Below, in pieces: positions 1 through 13,300 of a stretch of DNA of 64,000 nucleotides (position 1 is its first letter; every line of letters starts with the position of its first letter). The notes beneath the pieces are model-generated. The model did not search any database. It saw only the letters and a list, made by a program, of their open reading frames with translations, and had not been told where the DNA came from. The stretch lies in contig JAVHZZ010000002.1 in the NCBI GenBank assembly GCA_036250195.1, positions 368,654,624 to 368,718,623 of the forward strand, read 5' to 3'. The translations under genes and the position numbers were made by a program. This DNA is from Mixophyes australis (lineage: Eukaryota > Chordata > Amphibia > Anura > Limnodynastidae).

Positions 1-2
1 AG

Positions 3-56
3 GAGCTACAGCGGCGGCTGGACTCGGAAGGTAGAAGAGGACTGTCTTAAAACAGC
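3..56 (+). other. possible 3' end of an upstream open frame
   Basis: Frame 3 from the window edge reads ELQRRLDSEGRRGLS then TAA at 48-50, a charged helix-like tail. An AATAAA lies at 121-126. This could be the end of a transposon or gene reading frame that begins upstream. It is too short to identify and chance is possible. Confidence 0.2.
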
Positions 57-778
57 AGAATATAGAAGAAGAATAGCGAAGAAGAATACAGACGTATAGA
101 AGAGAAGGTAAATATGAAGCAATAAATTGTCCACAGTCACATATGCAAAATCTGGAAAACAAAGTCACTTTAATACTACAATCTGTGCTTTTTCCCCACA
201 TGCCTCTGTTATATTCCCAGCACACCAAATAATTTAATATTCTACACCGTGCACTGCTAGCATCTCTCCATAGAAACACAGAATTTGACGGCAGATAAGA
301 ACCACTTGGCCCATCTAGTCTGCCCTATGGTAACCTCAAACCTTATTTGATCATTAGTTCTTTGTAAGGATATCCCTATATATATCTCAAGCATGTTTTT
401 TTATATATTTTTAATATGCAGGAAAATATATGGCTGATATCACCATCAGATGAGTTGTACCTCTCCCAATACACCATCACCTTTCACTCTGCCAAGAGTG
501 TTGTTTGTACATTTTGTTTGGGATTGTGAGGGTAGTATGTACAGGAAAAGGCTACACTGTCTGGAATCGCTATATTACTTTTATTTTTGTTTTAAGCCAA
601 TTTTTTTGGAACTCCTAACTAGAGCGGCTTACACCTGTGTCCCAGACCAGGCCCAGGTACAACAACTAGAGAAGGAGAAACACGCCACCTGACCTGTCTC
701 AGGGTACAGTGGATGGACCAGGATTTTCATTTGCACCTCATCACTGAGAGAAGGACAGTAAGTCAAATTATTAGTTTT

Positions 779-784
<6 letters not shown>

Positions 785-826
<42 letters not shown>
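785..826. repeat. (TA)n microsatellite
   Basis: About 40 bases of pure TA. The surrounding 60-925 shows no gene or clear repeat boundary. Confidence 0.9.
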
Positions 827-827
<1 letters not shown>

Positions 828-925
828 CGTAGTGTGTATAGGTTTTCTTCTAGATACAAGTTTTTTCACCATTGTTGGGGCTCTTTACAGCTTTCAAGAA
901 TATCAATGACACATAGAAGGAAAAG

Positions 926-1046
926 TGCTAGCCACACCCCAACAGTAGGTTGGCCACACCCACTCAACAAAGGTCACTCCCACTAAGATGGGGGGCGCCG
1001 GTGCCCTGTCTCGCCCAGGGCACTAAAATGTCTAGTTACGGCACTG
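926..1046. mobile_element. hAT-type element, one end only
   Basis: The right edge reads CTAGTTACGGCACTG, an end typical of hAT elements (CAGTGCCGTAACTAG on the other strand), next to GGGCGCCGGTGCCCTG. No matching left end or 8-bp duplication was found, so the copy looks truncated. Confidence 0.5.
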
Positions 1047-2365
1047 CCTGGCAGTTCTTACTCTCATTTGTAATGAGCAGTGTTATATTGGGCAATAACT
1101 TAAGTAATTCAGGAGAGGACACTGTAAAAAATCCAAACTTAATTTTGTGTGTGTGTGTAATCTGTTTTTATTAAAAGAGTAGAGGGATACTGACAGCAGA
1201 TGAAACACCTTACAAAGGCAAAGTCACATGAGAACATAGCAGTCCATCAACCAATACAAACTTCAAATTTAAAATAGCTCCTATGAAGAGCACATGGCCT
1301 CCGAAGATCCCAAACTGTAAAAAGGACAGCTGATTTTGTAGACTACACAATAACATATATCTTAGTTAGTTAAATAAAAAGGCAAGTCAGTCTTGATTAC
1401 TATTCAGTTTGGCTGCAGAGAAGCTCTGCCCAACCAGCTGCATTGCCTGTTTATTTAACCATCAGAGAGCTGGATAAACCATTTTTGTGTATAGACTGTT
1501 AGGAATAATCTGTCGTCACATTTGTTAATCAAAGTAGATAACATCATAACAAATTTTTCTGTTCAACTGTACATCTGGTCATAAAAAATTATCTTCAATT
1601 CACAGGCTTCAGGCATGTGCTAAAGCAAACAGTTTACATGCTCATGCATCGCTGTTTACACATTCATAAAAAGGGCAAAGTTAACATTAATGTAGCTACT
1701 TTAAAAATGGTCATGACATTGCACATATGATTTTAAAATACACATTTTTGTCATATTCCCTAGAATACATTGATACAATTGTGTGCTAGGGAATGAATAC
1801 TGAAAATAATTAACTTTGTGCCTAATTTTTATGCACTTTATAAGATAGATACAAATTCAGATAAATTGCTTTGATGTTTTAGCTGCATTTTAAGAAGTCA
1901 GCCAGAAATATATTGACTCAATAACCTTGATTTTACTGTACACACCTATTTTTTGGTTGACTTTATTTTTAACACATATTAAAGGACAAGTCCAGCTCAA
2001 GGGGAGCTTTTGTTAATTAACTATGTCCCCCCATGTACAGCAAATAAGGGAGGATCTTTCTATTAGCCGTAGCATAATGCCGCTTGTGTAACAAACTCTG
2101 TGTTTGAAAACGTCCAGCTCTACAATAATGCCAGCAAAACTTTGCAAGGACTCCCATGTAGATGTACATGATTGCAGCTTCTGATTGATCCTCCTGCACA
2201 TCCCAACCCCTCCACAGCGTTACACAACCCCAGTTTTCAGCCGGACCTGTCAGACAAACCATAGAACCCCTGGAGAAATGGCTGCGTGAGACTCTGGACT
2301 TTGAGGAGGAAAAGGAGCAGATTAGTAAACGTTAGCATGGGCAGCTTTAATGGGACCTGCATCTT
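1047..2365. other. non-coding stretch, nothing recognised
   Basis: AT-rich sequence with no splice-flanked coding segment, RNA gene or clear terminal repeats. A search for the missing first exon of slc13a2 here was negative by eye. Confidence 0.5.
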
Positions 2366-2660
2366 GCATACCTTCCAACCCTGCCTCTTCTTCAATCAGT
2401 GAAGGAGGTGTGACCCATCACAATGGGGGGTGGATGACCACGTCACAATGGGGGCATGGCCACACCCATGGGGGAGAATCTAGCACTTTTAAAATGCTAG
2501 TCTGCCCTGTACTTTTCTCCCCGTTACTCCAAACAGCTTCATTACCGTGCGCACCCAGCCACCACTGGTCTGACATGCAGAGCAGCAGTGAACAGACAAT
2601 ACCACCCAAGTTTCCTACCAACGGGACAAAGCTGTTCTGAATGTGATGGCGGGACAGAGC
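2366..2660 (-). mobile_element. MITE-like copy with CATACCTTCCAAC end
   Basis: The left edge CATACCTTCCAACCCT resembles the CATACTTRCCAACT ends of the elements at 19245 and 20563. The stretch near 2570-2655 resembles, in reverse, the sequence at 55873-55940. The right boundary is not clear. It is probably a diverged member of the same non-autonomous family. Confidence 0.4.
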
Positions 2661-2846
2661 CTTCAAATCTGCTGGGTTCCATAGTAGCCACATGGGTTGC
2701 TATTGTAGTAATTATGCCACTGAACAGGGCTCCATGGAAGCTCTGTGTTGTTGATTTTAAGCTATCTGCCCCCATTCCCTTTTCTGAAGCATAGAGCTGG
2801 ATCACTCTAAATCGTGCTAGATTCCCAATTACCATTTAGACACATG

Positions 2847-3250
2847 GGGCCTGATTCGTACCGTATTTCTGCTTTAAATTGCTCTGTGCATGCCCAGAAA
2901 TAAACAGTGTATGGAAGTTATCCTCAAGCGCAAATGACACTTAGAACAGCCTAAGATGTCATTGGTGGAACGGGGAGGGGAAGGGGTGTATGCATGTAGT
3001 CAATTATAGTAATATTTTTTTTTCCTGTGCATTCTGCTGGGACTTTATATTCCACATATATATTGTACATATCCTGCAGTGTGTTGTGTCTGTCAGAGCA
3101 GAGAGTACCTAGACCTGTGTTCAACAAGAGATGCTTCTTCAGATCTGCGTGTAGGTGAATACAGACGTGTGTATTCCAGAATTAAGTGTATTTTTTTGTA
3201 ATATATGTAAAAATACATTCATTTTGCGTTCCTTAATGAATCAGGCTCAT
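2847..3250. mobile_element. MITE with GGGCCTGATTC ends
   Basis: It begins GGGCCTGATTCGTACC and ends CCTTAATGAATCAGGCTC, inverted relatives of the ends of the foldback MITE at 34691-35013. The interior is unrelated to that element, but its CTGTGCATGCCC region resembles 21600-21900. It is a second family sharing the same terminal sequence. Confidence 0.55.
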
Positions 3251-6126
3251 GGTGAGAACAATGTGTCATATTGGCTACCTGGTACATTGTTCACTGATGT
3301 TTCTGGCATAAGAGAGGTGGTTTGAGTGTAGTACTACAAGTAAAAACCCAGATAATCTCTGCCACAGCACCCCTAGTGTTAGAGCATGTGTTTACGTGAC
3401 ATTGACTTGGATTTCTATTATGGTACTCAAAGGAAGATCAGATAAATGTCTAATACAATATACTAAAATTAGCATTTTAAGCATGCAAGCATCATTTTTT
3501 TTAAAAAAAAACGCTCTGTAAGCATATCTATATGGTGCCATGAACAAAATGGCTTAATCTGTTTGCCTGAGACTTTTGCTTCCCATTTTTCATTTCTAAT
3601 AACACAAGTAATTCAGAAGTGTTTTCTTAGTATTTTTCCAAATAACAAACTCAGTGGCCTTTAGCTCTTATTGCTGCTTATAAATAAATTAGTCCATTCT
3701 CCTTTATGTAAAAGATTACCTGTGTGGACTTTGCATTCTATACAGCTAACTCGTTCTCAATTCAGTGTCACATTTTCACAGCTTCCAAACCACACAGAAG
3801 CTATTATGTACAACAGCAACTTTTTACGTATGTTTAGTATTCTACATGGTTTGCTTGTCTTAGTCTAAAGTTTTATTCTATGTGTTATGCTTTACATCTG
3901 AAAGAACTTATTTACATTTGTATTAGTAAATTACTACATAGGCTACCAATAAACCTTATTTATTGTACATAGAAAACATGTTTAATTATTTTTTAATAAT
4001 TTTTGCCAAGTGTTTGTCTTACAGACTTACTTTTTTTTTTACATATATTTTCTTACAAAATACACCTCTTGGGTAAATTCACAACGTAATATGCAAATAT
4101 TAAAATAGGAAAATCCCCAGGAAGTCTATATCTAAGGAAATAACCCCAGTGAGACAAAGGCCACAATAATTATCATATATCAATAGGATTGCAATAGAAT
4201 CAAACTTCTGATGCAATATAGACAAATTCATGTGACAAATGCTTTGTCTCTATTTCCCTTGCACACTGCATCAGCTTGCAGATACACTTTAAATACAGCA
4301 GATATGACTGCAATAAACTCTTGCTTCAGATAGCACTATAACACATCTCAATAGCAATATTACAGTCCTGGTCAGAGGTTTTAATAGCACGGTTTGATGT
4401 CTCATGTTTCCATTTAATAACTGAAACTTAGCAAAGCAAAATAAACTTATCATATGAGTCCTGCTGACATTTGATGAGCAGTGGCAAGTTAGATCTTTTC
4501 CTGTACTGCAAAGATGCTTCCTTCTGGGCCAGCTTTTACATCTGGCTTTTACATACTTTGGCTGCAAAGTAGGACAACAGTTCAGCGATTGCATTCAGTG
4601 ACTCTTTGCATGAAAATCCTTCATTATCACAGTCAGCAGTCAGACAGATAGCTCACAGTCAGCAGCCACAACTCACTACCTTCCAATAGTCCATTTTTGT
4701 CTCCTCCCTGTTCCTCCCAAGAATATCCTGAAGCCTTCTAGTATATTCTGGCACCAAAATGGCATTTTTTTGTGGGCTTTTGCAACTTGTTGCAGTGCCT
4801 AATTGTCTCTGCATCTTCTAGTGCAGTCTGGGGCTCTAGTGAGCAGCCTGGGGCTGTACTTTGCAGTTTGTCCACCCCAAAATGGGTGTCCAACTTTGCG
4901 ATGAACTTCCCAGAAGTGTGGGAGATGTAGTTCTCTGACTGAGTGCATGTAGTAATATAGCTGTGATTTGCGGGGTATTACTTTGGTATATTTTTTTCTT
5001 TTCTATCGGATCAGTTTATGAAACTGCCCCTGATTTTGCTGTTAACTATAGTTTTTTATATAGCCATTTATTACAGTAAAATAAGGGATCTATTTACTAA
5101 GCTGTGAAAAGCCAGAAATCTGAGAATGGTCATTGCAGCTCTTCCTTTGATTTATCAAGGGGGTAAAGCAGGAGAAATCAGAAATGTCTACTGCCATAAC
5201 CTGCGATGTGACCCAATTTAACTTGCGGTGAAAAGCTTTCATCTCAAGATGGCATTAGCTTACCTTTTTAATGATGTCCATAGGACTCCATCACCCCAGG
5301 AGAATGCGCTCCTTGTCCATCGCTGTGTCCTGATGCTTTGTGTATGCGCGACCTACACTGAGCATGCCCAATAGCCACACTGGGGTGAGAGCCTCCATTT
5401 GCCGGAAGCATTAGGCTGCTAGTAAAGGTAATTTTAGCTTGTTTGGGAGGTGGAGTTCCCCAGGGTTCACCTATAAGCCCTGGCTTGATCAGTTCAAATG
5501 GCAGGACTTTTTGTATCACTGTGGTATGTAGTGATACAAAACAAATCTTAATGCCGTCCACTAGTCACCAACGTTAAATAGCCCCCAAAATGGAGTTTCA
5601 CAACAGTTATTAAATTTATCTCACTGGGACAAGGCAAAAAGTTATCTCTTCTGCGTTCTCTCCTGCTCGTTTACATTGCGCATGCACATTGTTTAGCTTC
5701 CAAGCCGTACATAAGCTATAATGTATCAAACAAATGGCCTGTTGACGTCATTATAATAAAAATGTTCCAACTGTTGCCAGGTCCTGAAGTACACTCAGTT
5801 CTTTTTGCTGCCTGGAGGAGAAGAGAATCCTCGAAATCAATCATTTGTAGTCAATTAAATAGCATCCAGAGGACTTATTCTGTTGACATCTTTGACAACC
5901 TGGCAGACGCATTAGGTTAGTGACACCGTAGTTGTCAGAGAACAATTTGTCATAATGCGATTTGTTAACGCAATTAAGACCTGGGCATCTAGATCTCTTA
6001 TTGCCGTGTTCTGGAGTTCCCTCTCAAGAGGATATCGGAGCAGGGCTCCAGAAAACACCAGGGGGCTAAGGCTTATGAGACACTGGGTGTCCCACCCAAA
6101 ATATACACTTCTTCATACATAGGCAT
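3251..6126. other. non-coding stretch, no gene seen
   Basis: AT-rich intergenic or 5' intron sequence. A T-rich run lies near 4028, and a possible repeat start GGGATCTATTTACTAAG lies at 5083, but no matching right end was seen. No coding exon could be supported. Confidence 0.5.
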
Positions 6127-6132
6127 ATGGAT

Positions 6133-6137
<5 letters not shown>

Positions 6138-6170
<33 letters not shown>

Positions 6171-6198
6171 CACATATATATATATATATATACATATA
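6138..6198. repeat. (TA)n microsatellite with CATA interruptions
   Basis: About 60 bases of TATA broken by short CATACACATA segments. Confidence 0.85.
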
Positions 6199-6542
6199 TT
6201 TGAGATGTGCGCCGACCACTGTGTTTTGGTTTCGGATGTGGTTTTGGTTGTAAAATGTCTTTGTATTTATGTTTTGTTACAGGTTTTTCCCAAATATCCT
6301 GAAAGCTTTTGGATCTGGATTTAATTAAGAATTGTGAAAAATAGGTTAAATGATGTGATTTTGAGCTGTTTTTGCTCCTATATCACTATTCATAGCATTA
6401 ACATTCATTTACAGCCATTTACAGTCTATTTTCTAAAAAAATACATGGCAGTTTACTAAAACATACAATCACCATTTCTGCTTTCATTTTATTTTAATTC
6501 AATTCCAGATCTCACATTATAAGTCGACGATTTGGTCCTACG

Positions 6543-6952
6543 CAGGGCCGGATTAACCATAGGGCTAACTGGGCTACAGCCCAGGAGCCTCGGGCATCCA
6601 GGGGGCCCTTTTAAGTGCTCAGCAGCAGTATTGATCGGTTGGGGGCGGGGGCGCCCCCAGCCCGATCAATGCTGCTGAGCACTTTCACTGCGGTCCTTCC
6701 CCGGCGCACTGTAGTCTCCTTACTGAGGAGATCTCGTGAGTCTCACTCTCACGAGATCTCCTCAGTAAAGAGCATATAGCGCGCCGGAGAAGGACTGCAA
6801 TGCCAGAGAAGGAGGTAAGTGCCTTCTTAGGGGTGGCTCGGCTCACCGGGGGGGGGGGGGGGGAGGGGGCAGCTCAGATCACGGGGGAAGCCCTCACGGG
6901 GGAATGGAGGCCCCCTTAGCCCAGGGGCCTCCATTCCCTTAATCCGGCCCTG
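6543..6952. mobile_element. hAT-superfamily MITE with perfect 8-bp target duplication
   Basis: A 410-bp element bounded by 14-bp inverted repeats CAGGGCCGGATTAA and flanked by identical 8-mers GTCCTACG at 6535-6542 and 6953-6960. CAGGG-type ends and 8-bp duplications are the hAT signature. The interior is GC-rich and holds long hairpins (for example ctcacgagatctcctcagtaa facing its complement), and a G-run near 6850. There is no transposase frame, so it is non-autonomous. Confidence 0.88.
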
Positions 6953-7285
6953 GTCCTACGTATGGTTCTTTGTTACCTGACTTTTTTTGCAATCCCAGAT
7001 TGTCTACAGTTGCAGCTCATGATTCATCAAAAGGTGATAGTCTGTATATCATTGCAAAATATATGAGGCAATGACTCCCTTGTATTCTATCTCAGGCATT
7101 CGTCCCTGGATCACATAAACTGGAAGTACCATAACTGGCTGTGCCAAAACCAGAATTATACAAATGGGTTTTCACTATAACAACAGTAAATGTGAAAAAA
7201 AACAACTATAACTCCTTTACTTTAAAATCAATAAAACAAATTATAAAAAAAATCTAGCAAAAGAAAAAAACTAAGCACCATGAAA

Positions 7286-8024
7286 GGGATGTAGTCAAAA
7301 TGTCAACAATGAAAATGTTGACGTTCAACATTCAGAATGTTGACACTACTCTGTTGACAGTCGAAATGCCGACACAGTTAAAAGGTCCCCTACCCCACCT
7401 CCAATTTTGCTATTATCAGCACTAGACTTTGCCAGCCAGGGCTGGTGGCACTATATTAGGGGAACACACAGCATGGGGTCCCCCTGCCCTAATGCCAAAC
7501 CAGTCCCAGGCTCTTCCCACACCCCTGGGTGGGGTTGGTTACAATTTTCCAACTGTGAATATGTTGACACTTATCCTGTCAAAACCAAAATGTTGACAGG
7601 GTAAATGTCGACAGATTCACATTTTAAACATGTGGATAGAATGAATATGTCGACAGTTACACTGTTACCGTTTGGTGTGCACAATATGAGTGTCAACATA
7701 TTCAGCGTCGGAACTGTGACCACCACCGCCTGGTGGGTGTGGAGTAAGAGGGATTTAATTAATGTACAAAACATTTTGTCCCTAGGGCATCACGCTGTTT
7801 TTTGTCTTTTGTTTTTAGATCTACTTCCATTTTATTTATTTTATTTTTTTACTGTGTTGTCGGCGGTAGTGCCGGCAGCGCCATTGTTGCTTGAGATCTA
7901 ATGCATTATGTTGACAGACATTGTGACTGTCGACTTTACAACCTCTTGACATTCACAATGTTGACATTTTTAATCCCATCGACCTAATGAAAATGTCATT
8001 GTCGACCTTTCGTACCCAACCCCC
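7286..8024. mobile_element. non-autonomous element with iterated TGTYGAC motifs
   Basis: About a dozen TGTTGAC, TGTCGAC or TGTCAACA motifs are scattered in both orientations at the two sides (7300-7375, 7560-7710, 7905-8008). A GC-richer core lies at 7380-7545. The right edge, reverse complemented, reads GGGTTGGGTACGAAAGGTCGAC, resembling 35555. The core resembles the arms of the large foldback at 62026-63510. No coding capacity is seen. Confidence 0.55.
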
Positions 8025-10370
8025 ATGAATTTTCCATTCACAAATCCATAGTTTGCATATCAAAATAAAGTCTTATTATTGAAGATTTTATAGCACATAG
8101 ATTGATGGAATTCTCCCAATAACATTGGTATTTATCACTTGACACGGTAAGAGAAGGAGGGTGACCTGGGTGCCCTGCCAGTCCCAGGCGACACGTCCCC
8201 TAAACATTCGAATCATCTCTCTGAAAAGGGCAGGGACCAGAATAGGTGCCGGAGTATGGGGGGAGTGGCGTATGTGCAGCGAAGCCTAAAAGGGGCTTTA
8301 ATGTGTATGCGCAATCTCTGGCAGTGGGGTGCTGGGCATACAAGTACTGGCACTGCTAGTGTGACCTTGCTTTTGTACTTTATAATAATTATTGGCCTGC
8401 ACATTTCCTTTAGTAAAATAGATAAACAAAAATAAGCTTACTCACATTGTTTGCTGGCTTGACATGAAAGGAAAGTTAAAGGATTAAGCTCTGCGGACCT
8501 TGAAACTGCCTCCAATTAAACATTCTGTACTATTATAGTGATAACAGTAATTTGCTTAGCTGTAACACATAAACAGTTACAAACTTGACAAACAAAGTTA
8601 CCATCCAGGCAAATCCAAGATACTTAATTTCCTTAGCGTTATGCATTTAAATATATACACATTCTGTATATACATACAATAGTTGTAGATCTGGTTATGT
8701 GCATAACGTTGCAGATGTTCAATTCAACATTTTTATAACATTTTCTCAAATACAGAATACATATTGGCTATCAATATGTACGTAATTAATATTTTCTCTT
8801 TAAAATATATTACAATCTTAATGATTTAATGATCTAAAACATATATTTTGTATAGCTATTCATGTTGAATATATTAAATGTATATATAAAATATATTTTT
8901 TATCATAGTTTTAATTAAGTCTCCTTGACATCTATATAAATATGTGGTTTATGTTCAACCTTACCCCTATTAAAATACAACTACAGTTATATTTAAATGT
9001 GTAATCCACCGATATTTTTTTAGGTGTTACATGTGCAAAATAGACCCACTCTGCCACTTATTTTTACAATTTAATCTCCATCTTCAGGGGGACAGGGTGA
9101 ATGCAGTCCTCTCTCAATGCTTGCCCCCTGCAGCATCATCTGGATGACATCAGTAGGTCTGAACTAAGAGCTCTATGTACAAGTCAGTTAAATCCTGATG
9201 ATGTTGGGTTTATTACACTAAAGTGGGAACCATGTGTTAGATGTTACTATTGCTGTGAGATCCTTGGTTATATCACTGTGTGTACATTGTCCATTCTATA
9301 TAGAACAAGCAAGTTCCTCAGAGTTTTGATGATTTAGTCTCCTGTACATGGTACTAGTTTTCTCTCTACATTCCAGAAAAAAATCAATATAACTATAACC
9401 CTATGAAGTGGGGTGGAGTTGGGTTCTTCAGGGATGGAGGCACAGACAAAGGTGAATGATAAGTGGGGGTTTGCAGGTTCTAGGCAATAATATAGATTTG
9501 TCCACACAAAGTGGTTGTGAACTTCTTAGCTGAACTGTATGTACTGATTAGTCCAGATATAATTCTGGTCAATGGAGGACAGGTTCTAATTTTACTACTT
9601 ATCTAACAAGGTCAAGGGTAGATCCAGCTCAAGCAAATGGTGAAGGTGGAGCAATAAGCTACAACCTAGTTAATATGTTTGATGATTTCTACTCAGACAA
9701 GGACACTGCCTATTAGATATTCAAACACCGTAACCAGCAGCCCAGACAAGCAGTAGAGACTGTAATGAATGCCACTGACCATGATAGGGTCCCAGTTTGG
9801 ACCCTGAGATAATAGACATCTACACTGACATATCTCATTCATTGTTAATCAGGATCCCAGACAGTGAATACGTCTAGACTGAGTGGGAAGTCCAGTTTGG
9901 CAGGAGGCCCAGATGCTTCTACCTAGCTGGGAAGTTTCCCCATCCTATTGTGGTAAACACATCTGCAGGTGCATCCACTTATACAACAAGAAGACCAAAC
10001 TCTGCACTAGTTTAGGGTCACATGAATGCTCCTTATGCATGCAGAGATCAACTGCATCAGCCAATATATAGTTTAAAGATACCTTTTCAGGGCAATACAG
10101 TTAGGCACAGATCCAGGCAGATGTATACACACAGGAGATCAATGATGGCCCACACTGGTTAACTCAGAAATGGCAGACAGAAGAGACCAGTGGTATCAAG
10201 ATCTCACAGTACCACTTCCAAGGGACAGACCCTATACCTAGATTCATGTGAGAGATGCTCTTTAAGGTAACACAATATGCAATTTATCTTCCTGCTGTAT
10301 CACTTTCTGTACAATCACTTGGAATTTATAATACTTTGTTAGATGGTGGTTTTCAGAAAGTGTGCCGATT
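8025..10370. other. non-coding stretch, no gene seen
   Basis: AT-rich sequence with no recognised repeat boundaries and no exon. Short open frames at 9101-9337 and 9883-10071 have no family motif and no flanking splice-site context. Confidence 0.5.
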
Positions 10371-10374
10371 CAGC

Positions 10375-10880
10375 TATTAATATTATTTGTGATTTATAAA
10401 CAGCCAATATCTCCTGCTGTGCTGTACAATGTAAGTACTACATAGAACTATATCATTGCAGCATTTACACAAACAATGCAGATGCAATAGGAATGAGTAC
10501 CCTGGTTATAAAAGAAAAGGAACAGAAATAAGAGCTGAGAAAGTTTAATATAATCTGTGGGCTCAAGTTATATCATTGCCTGAAGACTTGAGGTTTGTAT
10601 TGAGTGCATATAGAAAAGAAAACCTAGGGAGACTGCAGCACAAGAGAAATCCTGGATGCATTAGTGAGAGAAGGTGATCCGGGAAGACAGCAGGTGGTCA
10701 TATGCAGATTACCTAGAGATAACGGAAGATATGTCAGGAGATACATTACTGAAGCTCCTATGGGTTAAGACTAGACTTTTGTAAAGAGCTGATAGTAATA
10801 GCATTCTACTCTGATGGTCAAAGTGAAAGTATGAGCTGAGCTGTAAAATTCATAACAGATTTCAGAGGTGACAACCTGTC
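10375..10880 (-). mobile_element. L2/CR1-type LINE 3' fragment (minus)
   Basis: ATTATTTGTGATTTATAAACAGCC followed by CTGTGCTGTACAATG is the reverse complement of the usual LINE L2-type tail (TACAGCGCTGCGG, then GCGCTATATAAATAA). The downstream text is diverged. It has no coding potential. Confidence 0.45.
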
Positions 10881-10904
10881 TTAACACTGTTGCAATAGTC
10901 TAAC

Positions 10905-11065
10905 CGGGGGCGCACGCAAGATTTTTAAGGGGGGGTTTCCCCCCACTCTACCCCAAAAAAACAAAACAGAAAATTTTTTTCGGCAGCGCCGTATGTAGGG
11001 GCACTTCGTTAGCAGAGGGGAGGGGTTTCTGGAGACCCAGAAACCCCCTCCTGCGTGCGCCCCTG
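10905..11065. mobile_element. short hAT-like MITE with GGGGCGCACGC ends
   Basis: Inverted ends GGGGCGCACGC and GCGTGCGCCCC enclose about 160 bases that include TTTCTGGAGACCCAGAAACC. The flanks gtctaacc and tgctaacc match at 6 of 8 positions, a decayed target duplication. Relatives lie at 39595-39847 and 55953-56104. Confidence 0.6.
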
Positions 11066-13300
11066 CTAACCAGGTTATGATAAGAGTGTGGCCACAGGAG
11101 AGCAGAAATAGGGTTCTTTTGCATTAGAAACAGTATTCCTAAAGTCTTGTAAGGCATGTTTGTAGTGTATAAAGAATTCTTCAGAATCAGTTTTCATCCA
11201 ATGTTGCGCTGCCCAGAAGTACCTGTTCAATTTTGTATGCAAGGTTTGTTAAAATTCAATAATAAGGACTATTGTATTACCCAATAGCACATGTGTTTGT
11301 GTCTGTTTAGTATGTCGCTAAAGCTGCATTAACCTTATTTATACACAATATAATAACATAATGACGGGTCTTATACACAAGAGAGAACAGTGTCTTGCCA
11401 GTTATTAGTGAATTCGAAAGTCGTATTTGCAAAATAAAATGTAATTAAACACCTTTACGTCTGCTGTTTGACCCTTGAAAAATACAATGGGAATTTTCTT
11501 TCCTGCAGTAATCCAAATGGAAATTTCAATAAAGTAGTTTGATTAGATGTCTGGAACTTGATATAATATGCCTGTAATGCTAATGATCAGCTGGAGCGTC
11601 AATCTGCAATCAGCCAATCGGAAGCTTTATGTATTTTTAAAAGATTGTTCTACCATTTAATTGGAGTTATAAACCTATAATTGTTAAGTATTTTGTAAAA
11701 TGTTGAAATAGTACCTCATTGAGCTAATTCTTGAAATTCAAACATTTCAGAGGATGTCGTAGGTGCATAAGGAGAATACCCACAATAGCGAAATAAGCTT
11801 GTTAAGACGGGTATACTGTAAAGTTATATTAATCTTATAAGTCTTAGAAATATCCTCTCAACTCTTCCATCCATTGGTATAAATTAGATCACCAGTAGCA
11901 TGTTTTGTTTTGTTTCCAAGGATATTTTGTCATTTGATAATTTATGGATACGTTCAAATCTGCTTTCAAGTTGATTCAGAGAATTCTGTGTTGTCTTAAA
12001 TATTAAACATAGCAGTGGACACTGACAGGTGTTTAGCCAGACAATGTTTGGTAGGGAAGAATTGTTAATTTGAGAGGATGCCAAGTGATACCAATGGATC
12101 ACTCATCAGATATATTATGCATTACAATAATTTGTTTTAAGCTGTCTGACCAATAATAATGTAAACAATTGGGAAACACCACAATATGTGCTTCTAAACA
12201 ATACTGATCTCGGAATCCTGGAAGATAGTTCTTCCAATAAAACGATAAACAGCATTTTGAGGAGGTGGAAGACTTCACTTGGGAACAGACTACAACTCTC
12301 TGTAAGTAATACATAAAAAATACACCCATTAGTTTGGACAGCAAAGAGTAACGCTTTGTACATGCTACAGAAAATTACTGCAGATGGGATTTCTGTAATG
12401 ATTTTACCAACGACTGAAAGTCTGGATGAGCATGATGATTTATGTGTGCACTCCTACGTGATTTACCTTCAGATCTGTGCTCTTCATCGGTCATAACCAT
12501 CTGCTGAAAATATTGTGACTCTGTAAACTCTACAGAGATCTGCCTATACTGCTGGCCGTGAGTGCGTACACACTTCCACATTTGGCCGACATTGCTCCAT
12601 TGTTGTTTGTGATTTTTAGTCAGTTTATAATTAAAATAAAATAAAATTATACGATGTGCTTTGGTACGATAAAACATGACTGTAGCCATGTACACACTAA
12701 TGCAATATCGGACCTAACAGTCATTTATCGTGTGATTGGCACGACAATTGGTTTACAAACCTGTAGTGTGTACCCAGCTTAACAACTGCAATTTTTATTT
12801 TATTTTTTGGAACTATAAAATAGCTAGGAGATATAAACATTCAGGTTAGTGAAAATAAACAAGACACTAGTTGACCTAAGCATACTTTTTCAAGGGTACC
12901 CTCTGTATCATTCAGGTTAGTGGCCATTCGGCTCGAGCTAAGCAGAACTATAAAACACCATTATTAAAGCTGAGGTCAAGGAAGTTATGAGAAGGTTGTG
13001 AACAGTAATCTCAGCACAATTACATTTTACAGAAATGGCAGACAATTATAGTAAGAAATTATTGCTATTTGATTGCGAAGAAAAGGTTGCACAGGAGCAG
13101 ATAAAATATATAGAGTAATCATAAACCATTCAACTACAATTCAGTTCATCAGTAACGATGCAAACAAATTGAAAAAGATTATTTTTCAATGCCTAGGAGG
13201 GAAATCTTCACTTTGATAACCATATGATACGATTTCCAGTACAAGTGTGGGGCTTATGGTAGATCAAACATGGATATCATGCATGGTTACTTAACTTATT
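11066..13300. other. non-coding stretch, no gene seen
   Basis: AT-rich sequence. The open frames around 11884-12695 on the minus strand show no recognisable domain. No slc13a2 first exon was found. Confidence 0.5.

Noticed and set aside
6127..6324. 65-codon frame beginning in a TA repeat
   Set aside because: Tyr/Ile repeats come from the microsatellite.
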